Part shown: positions 45,093-54,120 of the stretch, piece after piece
Numbering within the stretch: the stretch's first letter is position 1
Layout: the number at the start of each line of letters is the position of its first letter
Source: Tateyamaria sp. syn59
Lineage (GTDB): Bacteria > Pseudomonadota > Alphaproteobacteria > Rhodobacterales > Rhodobacteraceae
Length of the DNA stretch: 64,000 nt
Assembly (NCBI RefSeq): GCF_007995245.1
Contig: NZ_VCBA01000001.1
Location: 186,001-250,000, forward strand
Direction of reading: 5' to 3'
Translations under genes and position numbers: made by a program
Notes under the pieces: model-generated
Told to the model about the DNA's origin: nothing
The model's database searches: none
Seen by the model: the letters and a program-made list of their open reading frames with translations, nothing else

Positions 45093-45998
45093 ATGGATCG
45101 GCGATCTTTTCTGGCGCAAAGCGGTGCGGCTGCGGGGTGTGTGGGCCTGTCGCCTTTGGTCGCGCGGGCGGAGTTGGGGGCGGCGTCGCTCACCACTGTG
45201 AGCGACGGGAGCCTGACCCTGCCGGGCAGCTTTATCTTTGAGCCGATGCCGCAGGATGCGTTGCAGCCGATCCTTGCGTCTTATGACCTGTCGCCCACGC
45301 AATTGACGCCGGAATGCAATCTGGCGCTTTACCGGGATGAGGAGCGGACGGTGCTGTTCGATGTGGGCTCTGGTCCCGATTTCATGCCGACGGCGGGGAG
45401 CGTTGTGGACAGTCTGAACGCCCTTGGTCTGGCACCCGACGACGTCACCCATGTGGTGTTCACCCACGCGCACCCGGATCACATCTGGGGTCTGCTCGAC
45501 GATTTCGATGAACCGGTGTTTGCCGATGCGACCTATATGATGGGCCGCGCGGAGTGGGAGTATTGGTGGAACCCAGAGACGGTTGACACCATTGGCGAGG
45601 CGCGGGCGGCCTTTGCCGTTGGGGCGAAGCGGCGGATGGAGATGATTGAGGACAGCGTTGTGCTGTTTGAGGGCGGGCAGGAGGTGCTGCCGGGGATCGC
45701 TGCCGTTGCCACCCATGGCCACACGCCGGGGCATATGAGTTTTGAGGTGCGCAACGGGCCTGACGCCGCCCTGATCCTGGGCGATGCGATTGGCAATCAT
45801 CATGTGGCCTTTCACAAGCCGGAATGGATCAGCGGGTCGGATCAGGATGGCGCGCAGGCCGCAGCAACGCGCGCGATGCTGTTTGATCGTATCATCTCGG
45901 AGCAGATGCAGATCGTCGGCTTTCATCTGCCGCAGGGCGGGATGGGGCGCGTGGATCGGACATCGGAGGGGTACGTGTTTGTGCCGGAGGGCGCATGA
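45093..45998 (+). CDS. Tat-exported metallo-beta-lactamase-fold hydrolase
   Basis: 301 aa starting at MDRRSFLAQSG; the ATG six bases earlier sits right on the GGGGGG ribosome site. Twin-arginine signal 1-28. The MBL zinc motif is complete: FTHAHPDHIWG (His125, His127, Asp129, His130), then ATHGHTPGHMSFE and LGDAIGNHH. It is a periplasmic hydrolase of unknown substrate; MBL proteins next to sulfur genes include persulfide dioxygenases and SoxH-like proteins, but this one lacks a rhodanese part. First gene of a tightly packed chain, four-base overlap with the next. Confidence 0.85.
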   Translation: MDRRSFLAQSGAAAGCVGLSPLVARAELGAASLTTVSDGSLTLPGSFIFEPMPQDALQPILASYDLSPTQLTPECNLALYRDEERTVLFDVGSGPDFMPTAGSVVDSLNALGLAPDDVTHVVFTHAHPDHIWGLLDDFDEPVFADATYMMGRAEWEYWWNPETVDTIGEARAAFAVGAKRRMEMIEDSVVLFEGGQEVLPGIAAVATHGHTPGHMSFEVRNGPDAALILGDAIGNHHVAFHKPEWISGSDQDGAQAAATRAMLFDRIISEQMQIVGFHLPQGGMGRVDRTSEGYVFVPEGA

Positions 45999-46939
45999 TG
46001 CGGGGTGCTGTGGCTTTGGCGCTGTTTGCGGCGCCCGTTTTCGCCAGCGAGGATATTGCGGATCAGTATCCGGGCTCAGTTCTTTATTCCAAACCGGTCG
46101 AGGTGATCCCGCATGTGTGGTCCGCCATCGGCGCCACCGCGCCCCCGACCTATGAAAACAGCGGGCACAACAACAACCTGAGCTTCATCGTGACCGGCGA
46201 CGGGGTGGTCGTGATCAATGGCGGGGCGGCCTATCTGCTGGCCAAGGCGCTGCATGATGAGATCAGTGCCGTCACCGATCAGCCGGTGAAGCTGGTCATT
46301 GATGAGAATGGGCAGGGGCACGCGATGCTGGGCAACTCCTATTGGGCGGAGCAGGGCGTGCCAATCCTGGCCCATGTGGATGCGGCACATGAGATTGATG
46401 AGCGGGGCAACCGCATTCTTGAGAACATGAAGACGTATAATCGCGACAAGGCCGAGGGGACTTTTGTTGCGCCGCCCACGCGGACCTTTGAGGACAAGGA
46501 AGTCATCGAGATGGGCGACTTCCGGATCGAGGTGCTGCACCTTGGTCCCGCCCATGGACCTGGTGACACGCAGGTGTGGCTGCCCGAGCAGGGCATGGTC
46601 ATTGCGGGTGACATGGCCTTTCACGAGCGGATGTTGCCGATTTTCGAGGATACCATCGCGCTCGATTGGATTGAGACGTGGGATTGTTGTTTTGAGGCGT
46701 TGAACGCCACCTATGTCATTCCGGGGCACGGCCATCCGACGAATATGGCGCAGGTGCGGCGGTACACGCGCGACTACCTTGTTCATCTGCGCGAGGTTGT
46801 CGGTACGCATCTGGAGGACGGCGGTGATCTGGCAGAGGCTTACTATGTCGATCAAAGTCCCTATGTTCATCTCGATACCTATGAAGAGCTGGCCACGCGG
46901 AATGCGGGGCGGGTCTATGAGCAGATGGAATTCGAGTGA
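45995..46939 (+). CDS. Secreted MBL-fold protein with degenerate metal motif (SoxH-like context)
   Basis: 314 aa. Signal peptide MMRGAVALALFAAPVFA. The fold is recognisable: GHNNNLSFIVTGDGVVVIN, LHLGPAHGPGDTQVWLP, IAGDMAFHERM and VIPGHGHPT. The canonical HxHxDH is replaced by ENGQGH (residues 104-109), keeping only the last His. It may bind one metal, use different ligands, or be non-hydrolytic. SoxH of Paracoccus is also an MBL-type protein beside sox, but identity is not claimed. Overlaps neighbours by four bases at both ends. Confidence 0.82.
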   Translation: MMRGAVALALFAAPVFASEDIADQYPGSVLYSKPVEVIPHVWSAIGATAPPTYENSGHNNNLSFIVTGDGVVVINGGAAYLLAKALHDEISAVTDQPVKLVIDENGQGHAMLGNSYWAEQGVPILAHVDAAHEIDERGNRILENMKTYNRDKAEGTFVAPPTRTFEDKEVIEMGDFRIEVLHLGPAHGPGDTQVWLPEQGMVIAGDMAFHERMLPIFEDTIALDWIETWDCCFEALNATYVIPGHGHPTNMAQVRRYTRDYLVHLREVVGTHLEDGGDLAEAYYVDQSPYVHLDTYEELATRNAGRVYEQMEFE

Positions 46940-47553
46940 CGCAGCAAAGCCTTGCGGACTACGCAGATCAGGGTGATCCGATTGCCGCCCCGGATGGCGC
47001 GTGCCTGTTTCGGCCCGGTGATGAGGGGCGGGCGTTTCTGATCGTGCAGTCCGGTGTGGTCCGGGTGGAGCAGACGAATGCGGCGGGGCGCACCGTGGTG
47101 CTGTACCGCGTGCATGCAGGTGACAGTTGCGTGCTGACGACCACCTGTCTTTTGTCCGGGCGACCCTATTCCGGGTATGGCTATGCGGAGGGGGCCGTGA
47201 CCGCCGTGGCGATCAGCGCGGCGCGGTTTCAGGCGTTGATGGCGCGGGATGCGGGCTTTCGCGAGCTGGTGTTTCGCGGCTTTGCCCAGCGGGTGGGCGA
47301 GTTGACGGATGTGATTGATGCGTTGCTGCTGCACCGCACGGATCTGAAGCTGGCGCGGTGGCTGAGTGGGCAACCGGCGACGGTTGCGCGGACGCAGCAG
47401 GACATTGCGCAGGAGTTGGGGACGGCGCGCGAGGTGGTCTCGCGGACGCTCAAGTCGTTTGAACGGCAGGGGTGGATTGCGGTGGAACGTGGCACGATCA
47501 CCGTTCTGGACCGGGCGGCGTTGGAAAATCACGGATTGCAGGACGGCGTGTGA
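46936..47553 (+). CDS. Crp/Fnr-family transcriptional regulator with cysteine pair
   Basis: 205 aa with GTG start overlapping the previous stop. cNMP-fold sensor domain: CLFRPGDEGRAFLIVQSG and TVVLYRVHAGDSCVLTTTCL. C-terminal HTH: RTQQDIAQELGTAREVVSRT, LKSFERQGWI. There is no Fnr-type N-terminal cysteine cluster. Cys65 and Cys71 lie where effectors bind in Crp proteins, hinting at thiol or persulfide sensing, but this is inference. Third gene of the MBL chain. Confidence 0.86.
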   Translation: MTQQSLADYADQGDPIAAPDGACLFRPGDEGRAFLIVQSGVVRVEQTNAAGRTVVLYRVHAGDSCVLTTTCLLSGRPYSGYGYAEGAVTAVAISAARFQALMARDAGFRELVFRGFAQRVGELTDVIDALLLHRTDLKLARWLSGQPATVARTQQDIAQELGTAREVVSRTLKSFERQGWIAVERGTITVLDRAALENHGLQDGV

Positions 47554-47621
47554 CGAAGTCACAGACGGCTGCGGTGGATCGGGGCAGGGTGCGCGCGTAA
47601 CCGCAGAATGGAGAGCTTCAC

Positions 47622-47810
47622 ATGACCCGCAACCTTGGACAGATTGACCGTATCGCCCGTTTTGTCATTGGCGCGCTTTTGATCGTGCTGGCGGCCGTTG
47701 GCACCATCGGTGTCTGGGGCTTTGTCGGTGCGATCCTCGTCGGCACCGCGTTTGTCAACTTTTGCCCGATCTACCGGGTGCTTGGCCTGAAGACGTGCCA
47801 AGACTGCTGA
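47622..47810 (+). CDS. DUF2892 (YgaP-type transmembrane) protein
   Basis: 62 aa with two TM helices. It carries IDRIARFVIGALLIVLAA and FVNFCPIYRVLGLKTC, the DUF2892 signature, which is the membrane part of YgaP rhodanese. Three cysteines (48, 59, 62) face the C-terminal end. Stand-alone DUF2892 proteins are frequent beside sulfurtransferases and persulfide dioxygenases, supporting a sulfur role for this chain. Confidence 0.9.
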   Translation: MTRNLGQIDRIARFVIGALLIVLAAVGTIGVWGFVGAILVGTAFVNFCPIYRVLGLKTCQDC

Positions 47811-47890
47811 CGCGCCTCTTTTGGATCATCGCGGCGGTTGGGTTTGCCGCGATGATCTTTCTGATTGGGACATTGGTTGTCTTTGCTTGA
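47795..47890 (+). CDS. Candidate 31-aa single-TM protein
   Basis: GTG start at 47795 within the last codons of the DUF2892 gene; sequence begins VPRLLTRLFW, followed by a hydrophobic helix IIAAVGFAAMIFLIGTLVVF and a final Ala. Basic N-terminus predicts N-in orientation. It ends two bases before the convergent hemA stop. The overlap and clean TM composition support translation; no family is known. Confidence 0.45.
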   Translation: MPRLLTRLFWIIAAVGFAAMIFLIGTLVVFA

Positions 47891-47892
47891 GG

Positions 47893-49110
47893 TCACTGCG
47901 CCGCGATAGGACGGCGCGCAAGTTGGCATTGGGTCCAGAGGGTTTCCAAGGCCGAGACGAGATGGTCCACGTCTGCCGCCGAGTGTACAGGCGACGGTGT
48001 GATGCGCAGCCGTTCGGTGCCTTTGGGCACGGTGGGGTAGTTGATCGGCTGGATGTATATCCTGTGGTCGCGCAGCAGCGTGTCCGAGATGAATTTGCAC
48101 TTCACCGGGTCGCCCACCATCACCGGGATGATGTGGCCGGGGTTGTCGATATGCGGCAGGCCGATGGCGTCTAGGCGCGCGCGGACTTCAGCCACGCGGG
48201 TCTGATGGCCGGTGCGTTCGGTGGTGCTGGATTTGAGGTGCCGCACCGCTGCGGCTGCGCCTGCCGCGACGGTCGGGGGCAGAGCGGTGGTGAAGATGAA
48301 GCCGCTCGCGAAGGAGCGGATGAAGTCGCAGAGTGTTGCGTCTGCCGCAATGTAGCCGCCCATGACGCCGAAGGCTTTGCCAAGCGTCCCTTCGATCACC
48401 GTCAAGCGGTCCATCAGCCCCTCGCGTTCGGCGATGCCGCCGCCGCGTGGGCCGTAGAGGCCGACGGCGTGCACCTCATCGAGATAGGTCATGGCGTTGT
48501 AGCGGTCGGCGAGGTCGCAGATCTGAGCGATTGGGGCGATGTCGCCATCCATGGAGTAGACGGATTCGAAGGCGATCAGCTTGGGCGCGTTGAGAGGCAG
48601 GGCAGCGAGTTTTGCTTCGAGATCGGCGAGGTCGTTGTGCTTCCAGATTTGCCGCGCGGTCTTCGAATGCCGGATGCCTTCGATCATGGAGGCGTGGTTG
48701 AGTGCATCGGACAGGATCGTGAGGCCCGGGATGCGGGCACCGAGCGTGCCGAGCGTAGCCCAGTTCGCGACGTAGCCGGAGGTGAAGAGGAGCGCGCTGT
48801 CCTTGCCATGCAGGTCGGCGAGTTCGGCCTCAAGCTGCACATGATCATGCGTCGTGCCGGAGATGTTGCGCGTGCCGCCTGCGCCCGCGCCGGTGCGGTC
48901 GAGTGCGTTGTGCATGGCGGTGAGCACGTCGGGGTGCTGGCCCATGCCGAGGTAGTCGTTGGAGCACCAGATGGTGACCTCGCCCGGCCCGTTGTGGCAG
49001 GTGGCGTTGGGGAAGGTGCCGCGGTGGCGTTCCAGTTCTGCGAATTCGCGGTAGTTGCCGCTGTCGCGCAGGGTGTCCAGTTCGGTTTTGAAGAAGTCGG
49101 TGTAGTTCAC
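47893..49110 (-). CDS. hemA: 5-Aminolevulinate synthase (C4 pathway)
   Basis: 405 aa with GTG start. It condenses glycine and succinyl-CoA to 5-aminolevulinate, the first haem step in alphaproteobacteria. [49 protein letters not shown] and the PLP lysine in [15 protein letters not shown] are intact. It lies one base after the DUF302 gene and downstream of soxF on the same strand, so haem supply may be read with the cytochrome-rich Sox proteins. Confidence 0.96.
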   Translation of the reverse strand: MNYTDFFKTELDTLRDSGNYREFAELERHRGTFPNATCHNGPGEVTIWCSNDYLGMGQHPDVLTAMHNALDRTGAGAGGTRNISGTTHDHVQLEAELADLHGKDSALLFTSGYVANWATLGTLGARIPGLTILSDALNHASMIEGIRHSKTARQIWKHNDLADLEAKLAALPLNAPKLIAFESVYSMDGDIAPIAQICDLADRYNAMTYLDEVHAVGLYGPRGGGIAEREGLMDRLTVIEGTLGKAFGVMGGYIAADATLCDFIRSFASGFIFTTALPPTVAAGAAAAVRHLKSSTTERTGHQTRVAEVRARLDAIGLPHIDNPGHIIPVMVGDPVKCKFISDTLLRDHRIYIQPINYPTVPKGTERLRITPSPVHSAADVDHLVSALETLWTQCQLARRPIAAQ

Positions 49111-49111
49111 G

Positions 49112-49537
49112 TCAGAAATCCGTTGCCTCGGCCACGATGTCTTTCAGCAGGTCTTCGACCACCTGCATGGGGCCGTCGGGGTAGTCGCGGTGGCCGATCA
49201 TCACGCCATCAGCGTTTTCGGCCACGAAGATGCCATAGGGACAGTGGACGATGTTCATCGGATCAGCCTCCATCACCTGGCGTGAGATCACGGCGGAGCA
49301 GAAGATGAAGATGTCGGCATTGGTGAAGATCACCGTGTCGCTGCCGACATCTGCGCCCGTACGGTTGAGCATGTCGCCCACGTGGCTGACATAATCGATG
49401 ACCAGCCCGCGGTTCACGATGGCGGTTTCGACCGCGAAGGTCGCGTCGTCGAAGGTGCCGTCATAGGGGGTGACGTGCGCTTCCTCCGCCCATGTGGGCG
49501 TCGTCAGCAGTGCCAGTGCGAACACGGATCGCAGCAT
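49112..49537 (-). CDS. Secreted DUF302-family protein
   Basis: 141 aa. Signal peptide [20 protein letters not shown]302 patterns [51 protein letters not shown] and [14 protein letters not shown]. The two cysteines in FIFCSA and VHCPY are conserved-looking. DUF302 proteins have no assigned activity. It is placed between soxF and hemA with tight spacing, suggesting a periplasmic accessory role in the Sox system. Confidence 0.82.
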   Translation of the reverse strand: MLRSVFALALLTTPTWAEEAHVTPYDGTFDDATFAVETAIVNRGLVIDYVSHVGDMLNRTGADVGSDTVIFTNADIFIFCSAVISRQVMEADPMNIVHCPYGIFVAENADGVMIGHRDYPDGPMQVVEDLLKDIVAEATDF

Positions 49538-49558
49538 CGTTTCCCCCTATGTGGTGCT

Positions 49559-50827
49559 TTATGCCTTGGCCCCGAACATGTCAGCGGTGATCCCCGCGTA
49601 CCAGCCTTCGGATTCCTCGTAGGTGGCTTTGCGCACATCCGCGCTTTCGCCGGTTTTCGAGATGAAGCCGTCGACCTTGGCGATCTTTTCTGCTGTCGCC
49701 TCGTAGGTGGCGCCGACTTTGACCCCGTCATTGGTCTCTATCAGCGACCAGCAGGTGTTGGAGAACTTGGCCGGGAAGACCTTGGACCCCGTCAGCGCAC
49801 CGCGCACGGCGTTGGCGCAGACCTTGGCCTGGCTGTTGGCCGAGAAGCCGGATTTGGGCATGTCGCCCTGTTGGCTGGCGTCGCCCAGCACGTAGACATC
49901 TGGGTCAGCCTTGGTTGACATATCAGCGGCGTTGACCGGAGCCCAGTTGCCGTCCGTCACGCCCGCGATGTCCGCGATGCGGCCCGCTTTCATGGCGGGG
50001 ATGACATTGGCGACATCGACCTTGGTTTCTTCGCCGTCGATGGAGACCGTCATGGCCGCAGGGTCCACGGTCACATTGCCGCCGCCGAAGTCTTCACCGA
50101 CCCAGTCGACCATGCCCTCGTAGTGGTTGTTCCAGCCTTCTTGGAACAGCGCCATTTTGGAGAATTTGGGCTTGGGGTCGGCCACGATGATCTTGGCCGT
50201 CGGGTTGTTGAGTTTGAGGTAGTGGGCCACCATCGACACACGCTCGTACGGGCCGGGCGGGCAGCGGTAGGGGTTGGGCGGGGCGACCATGGCGAAGGTG
50301 CCGCCTTCGGGCATGGCTTTGAGCTGCGCCTTGAGGAGTTCGGTTTGCGAGCCTGCTTTGTAGGCGTGGGGCATGGCGTTTTGCGCTGAGATGTCCCAGC
50401 CGGGGACGGCCATGTCGACAAAGTCGATGCCGGGGCTGAGGATCAGCTTGTCGTATTGCAGCGTGCCGCCGCCTGCGAGGGTAACCGTCTTAGTGTCGCG
50501 GTCCACGCCCACGGCCCAGTCGTGCACGACGTTCACGCCTGCGGCGGCGAGGCCGCCATAGCTGTGCCCGATCTCGTCAATCGTTTTGAAACCGCCGAGA
50601 TAGAGGTTCGAGAAGAAGCAGGTGTAGTAGGTGCGCGTGGGCTCGATCAGCTTGACGTCGATGTCGCCCTTGCTGTCCTTGGCGATGTAGCGCGCGGCCG
50701 TGGCGCCACCTGCGCCGCCGCCGATCACAACCACGCGCGGTTTGCCCTGCGCGCGCACCATGGGGGCGGCGAGGGTTGCTGCCGCTACGGCGGATGTTCC
50801 TAAGAATGTCCTTCTGTTCAATGTCAT
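49559..50827 (-). CDS. soxF: Flavocytochrome c sulfide dehydrogenase flavoprotein SoxF
   Basis: 422 aa with Tat signal (NRRTFLGTSAVAAATLAAP) and GGAGGAG upstream. FAD motif VVVIGGGAGGATAARYI; redox cysteines in TYYTCFFSNLYLGG and NPYRCPPGPYER; C-terminal NTCWSLIETNDGVKVG, as in FccB. It oxidises sulfide to sulfur in the periplasm and passes electrons to the dihaem SoxE next to it. Last sox gene of the block. Confidence 0.93.
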   Translation of the reverse strand: MTLNRRTFLGTSAVAAATLAAPMVRAQGKPRVVVIGGGAGGATAARYIAKDSKGDIDVKLIEPTRTYYTCFFSNLYLGGFKTIDEIGHSYGGLAAAGVNVVHDWAVGVDRDTKTVTLAGGGTLQYDKLILSPGIDFVDMAVPGWDISAQNAMPHAYKAGSQTELLKAQLKAMPEGGTFAMVAPPNPYRCPPGPYERVSMVAHYLKLNNPTAKIIVADPKPKFSKMALFQEGWNNHYEGMVDWVGEDFGGGNVTVDPAAMTVSIDGEETKVDVANVIPAMKAGRIADIAGVTDGNWAPVNAADMSTKADPDVYVLGDASQQGDMPKSGFSANSQAKVCANAVRGALTGSKVFPAKFSNTCWSLIETNDGVKVGATYEATAEKIAKVDGFISKTGESADVRKATYEESEGWYAGITADMFGAKA

Positions 50828-50851
50828 TTTAATCTCCTCCCTAGTGTCGCC

Positions 50852-51550
50852 TCAGTTTTCGAGGTCTTTGAAATACGCGGCCAATGCCGCGATTTCTTCA
50901 TCGCCCAGCCGTCCGGCGATCATCTGCATGACCGGGTGGTTGCGCTGTTTGCTTTTGTAGGCGTGCATGGCAACGACGAACTGATCCTCGGGCCAGAGCG
51001 TGATGGACGGGATGCCGTCATCGCCGCCCGCCGCCTGGTGGCAGGTGGTGCATTCGCCGCTCAGGTATTCGCCATATTCCGGATCACCCACGAGGGCGAG
51101 GATGGCCGGGTCAAGGTCGTGGTCGATGCCTTGGGCGGTGGGGTCGGCCTCGGGGATGTTGGCGGGGTCGTCGGAGTATTGCCGCAAGAAGGCGATGAGA
51201 TGTGTGCGATCCTCTGGGTTCTTCACACCGCGAAAGCTCATCCGTGTGCCGCTGGTCATCGCGCGGGGATTTTCAAGAAAGACGTCGAGTGTTTCGGCGT
51301 GCCATTCGAGGCCGCCTGCGCCTGCGCGCTGGAAGCTTTTGGAGTAGCGGAAGCCGTCGAGGCCCGCCGCCTTGCGTCCGAAAAGACCGTTGAGATGCGG
51401 GCCGCTGCGGTTCGTGGCGCCTGCGCCGATCTGGTGGCAGCCCTTGCACTGCTGGAACAGCTTTTCGCCCTTTTCGACGTCACCCGGGTCGGCAAGCGCG
51501 GGCAGGGCGGCGAGAGCCGCCGCTGCCAGATATGCGGCCAGTGCCCTCAC
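50852..51550 (-). CDS. soxE: Dihaem cytochrome c SoxE
   Basis: 232 aa. Signal peptide [20 protein letters not shown]; haem motifs CKGCH (35-39) and CTTCH (167-171). The N-terminal half resembles cytochrome c550 ([28 protein letters not shown]); the C-terminal half resembles class I c4-type. It partners SoxF as in flavocytochrome c. Start overlaps the soxD stop by four bases. Confidence 0.92.
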   Translation of the reverse strand: MRALAAYLAAAALAALPALADPGDVEKGEKLFQQCKGCHQIGAGATNRSGPHLNGLFGRKAAGLDGFRYSKSFQRAGAGGLEWHAETLDVFLENPRAMTSGTRMSFRGVKNPEDRTHLIAFLRQYSDDPANIPEADPTAQGIDHDLDPAILALVGDPEYGEYLSGECTTCHQAAGGDDGIPSITLWPEDQFVVAMHAYKSKQRNHPVMQMIAGRLGDEEIAALAAYFKDLEN

Positions 51551-52857
51551 TCGGTGAAGCTTTCAAGATAGGCGGTGATGGCGGTCAGGTCCTCTTCCTT
51601 TTTCAGACCGGCGAAGGCCATCTTGGTGCCTTTCATGTACGCCTTGGGCTTGGCGAGGAAGGCGGCGAGGTCTTCGGGCGTCCACGTGCGGCCTGCGGCG
51701 TTCGCCTCTTGAAACACGTCGGAGTATTTGAAGCCATCGGCGGAGCCCATGGCGCGGCCCATCACGCCGTTGAGTTGGGGGCCGGACTTGTGCTTGGCCC
51801 CGTCGCCGACCGCGTGGCAGGCGGAGCATTTGCGGAAGACCTTTTTGCCATGAGTGAGCAGGGCGTCGTCATCGCTGACTGCCGCCTTTGTCACGGTCGG
51901 GGCAGGGGCGTCGGGCCTGGGCGCCGCCTCGGGGATGAAGGACGGGCCGTTGGCCGAGAAGGTGGGCAGGTCTTCGACCGTTCGCGCGTGGTTCATGACC
52001 GAATTGGACCCACCCTCTGGCGGGGTTTCCACGAGGAAGACGGAGCGCATGGTGACTGCGACCTCTTCTTTGCAGTTCTCCATGCAGGGTTCGGTCCGCC
52101 ACTTGGCGTATTCCTGTTCGGCCCTGTCATCCACGATAAAGCCGTCCGCGTTATGCATAGGTACGTCGAGGAAAGTGTCGCGGCTGAGGACGAAATCATC
52201 GTCCACAAGGTCGTTGGAATAGAGGATGTAGGCGACGATGGCGTAGGTGTCGTCGGGTGTCAGTGTGCCCGCCGCGCCAAAGGGCATGGAGCGGTGGACG
52301 TAGTCCCAAACGGTCGAGAGGTACGGCCAGTAGCTGCCCACCGTCTTGACCGGATCCTTGTCGCCCAGCGTGTCAAAGCCGCCCGCCAGCACGGGCCAGT
52401 TGTCGACCCCTTCGGCAAAGTCGCCGTGGCAGGAGGCGCAGTTTTCGACATAGACCTCTTCGCCCGTCCAGACATCGCCGCTGCCTTCGGGCAGGCCACG
52501 CCCGTCGGGCAAGACGTCGACATCCCATGCGGCGATTTCTTCCGGCAGGGCGGCGCGGCCGAGTCCAAGGCGACCGTCAATCTTCGGTGCGGGTTGGTTA
52601 GCACTGGCGGTCAGGAGCTGCGCCTGTGCGTTGGCTTGGATCTCGGCCACCTTGGCTTCCAGTTCGGCGGCGCGGATCGCTTCGGCTTTGGCCTTGTCCG
52701 ACGCGGCAGTCGCTTGCGCGCTTATCTGATCCACCCGCGTCTCAAGCGTGTCGATCTTGTCGGCGGCGTAGTCGCGGTTCATCACGCCGAATGCGACGCC
52801 CAGAACCAGTGCCGTGCCCCCAAGCGCGGGGAGGAGGAGGTTAGGAGACTTCGACAT
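51547..52857 (-). CDS. soxD: Sulfur dehydrogenase cytochrome subunit SoxD
   Basis: 436 aa. N-terminal hydrophobic anchor or signal ([20 protein letters not shown]); alanine-rich coiled-coil about 37-85; haem domains with CASCH (about residue 140) and CSACH (about residue 357). SoxCD takes six electrons from the sulfane sulfur bound to SoxYZ, so its presence predicts full oxidation of thiosulfate to sulfate without sulfur globules. Overlaps soxC by 17 bases. Confidence 0.94.
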   Translation of the reverse strand: MSKSPNLLLPALGGTALVLGVAFGVMNRDYAADKIDTLETRVDQISAQATAASDKAKAEAIRAAELEAKVAEIQANAQAQLLTASANQPAPKIDGRLGLGRAALPEEIAAWDVDVLPDGRGLPEGSGDVWTGEEVYVENCASCHGDFAEGVDNWPVLAGGFDTLGDKDPVKTVGSYWPYLSTVWDYVHRSMPFGAAGTLTPDDTYAIVAYILYSNDLVDDDFVLSRDTFLDVPMHNADGFIVDDRAEQEYAKWRTEPCMENCKEEVAVTMRSVFLVETPPEGGSNSVMNHARTVEDLPTFSANGPSFIPEAAPRPDAPAPTVTKAAVSDDDALLTHGKKVFRKCSACHAVGDGAKHKSGPQLNGVMGRAMGSADGFKYSDVFQEANAAGRTWTPEDLAAFLAKPKAYMKGTKMAFAGLKKEEDLTAITAYLESFTE

Positions 52858-54103
52858 TCTCGGCGATCCCTTCTGCGTTCACGTACCAGGTCTGGATACA
52901 GTTGTTGTGGTAGACGGAGTTCTCGCCCCGCATGTCGCGCAGCTGCGCCTTGGTCGGCTGGACATATCCGGTGTCGTCCATCGCGCGGGATTGCAGCAGC
53001 ATCGGCGCGCCGTCCCAATCCATGTCGAGGTAGAAGCGGGTAAGCGCCTTGGTGTCGCCCTGCTTGCCCAGACGGGCGGTTTCCCAGGTGATGCCGCCAT
53101 CCTTGGAGACGTCAACGCGGGTGATTTTGCCATGGCCGGACCAGGCAAGGCCCGAGATGACAAGCGGCCCCTTGCCATGGGTGATCGGCATTTGCGGGCT
53201 GGGGGAGGTGATGACGGATTTGGCGTCCATCTCCCACGTCCATTTGCGCGCGGTGCCGTCTTCGAGCACGTCGGTGTATTTCGAGGTTTCCTCGCGGGAC
53301 TCGACCGCCATGTCGGTCACTTCGATGCGGCGTAGCCACTTGACCCACATGTTGCCTTCCCATCCCGGCACGACGAGGCGGACGGGGTAGCCATGCTCCA
53401 TCCGCAGCGCCTCGCCATTGGCCTTGAAGGCGACGAGCACGTCGTCCAGTGCCTTTGCCATCGGGATGGAACGACCGTTGGAGGAGGCGTCGGCCCCCTC
53501 GACATAGACCCACTTGTCGGCGCTGATGTCCGCGCCCGCCTCTTGCAGCAAGGTGCGCAGGGGGACGCCAGTGTATTCCATGTTGTGGATCATGCCGTGG
53601 GTGAACTGCACGCCGTTCAACTGCGCGCCTGCCCACTCCATGCCGGTGTTCGCCGCGCATTCGCAGAAATAGACGTGGTTTTCGCGCGGGAAGCGCATCA
53701 GGTCGTCATAGGTGAAGACCAGCGGCTGATCGACGAGGCCGTTGATCATCAGGCGGTAGTCGGGCTTTGATAGCTCAATCGCGCCCGAGTGGTGCCGTTC
53801 GAACGCGCAGCCTTGGGGCGTGATCGTGCCGTCAAGCGCGTGGATGGGCGTGAAGTTGATCGACGAGATGGGGGAGGCCGTGAGCCATTCGACGTTGCGG
53901 CGAACGACGTGGGACTCAAAACTGATCGGCATGCCGTAAGGTGTCTCGTCGACGCCGACGCCGGTGTAGCTGGCCCAGTCCTGCAATTCGGTGATCAGAG
54001 GGTCCGGGCCGTTGGCGCTGGCGGCACCTGCCACGGTGCCCGCGGCGACGGCGGCGGAGCCGCGTAGAAATGCACGCCGAGAAGGTTTAAACATGTCATC
54101 CAT
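52841..54103 (-). CDS. soxC: Sulfur dehydrogenase molybdenum subunit SoxC
   Basis: 420 aa starting at [17 protein letters not shown] with a Tat signal (SRRAFLRG). Sulfite-oxidase fold: molybdopterin cysteine in [13 protein letters not shown] region, [19 protein letters not shown], and the dimerisation domain with [20 protein letters not shown]. It binds Mo-cofactor and works with SoxD. The start was taken after AAGG; upstream in-frame codons lie inside soxB and are shadow. Confidence 0.95.
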   Translation of the reverse strand: MDDMFKPSRRAFLRGSAAVAAGTVAGAASANGPDPLITELQDWASYTGVGVDETPYGMPISFESHVVRRNVEWLTASPISSINFTPIHALDGTITPQGCAFERHHSGAIELSKPDYRLMINGLVDQPLVFTYDDLMRFPRENHVYFCECAANTGMEWAGAQLNGVQFTHGMIHNMEYTGVPLRTLLQEAGADISADKWVYVEGADASSNGRSIPMAKALDDVLVAFKANGEALRMEHGYPVRLVVPGWEGNMWVKWLRRIEVTDMAVESREETSKYTDVLEDGTARKWTWEMDAKSVITSPSPQMPITHGKGPLVISGLAWSGHGKITRVDVSKDGGITWETARLGKQGDTKALTRFYLDMDWDGAPMLLQSRAMDDTGYVQPTKAQLRDMRGENSVYHNNCIQTWYVNAEGIAENVEVS

Positions 54104-54120
54104 GGTGTTGAATCCCTTGG

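Noticed and set aside
51532-53043. 503-aa plus-strand frame opposite soxD
   Set aside because: A codon-bias shadow: the minus strand encodes clear SoxD haem motifs.
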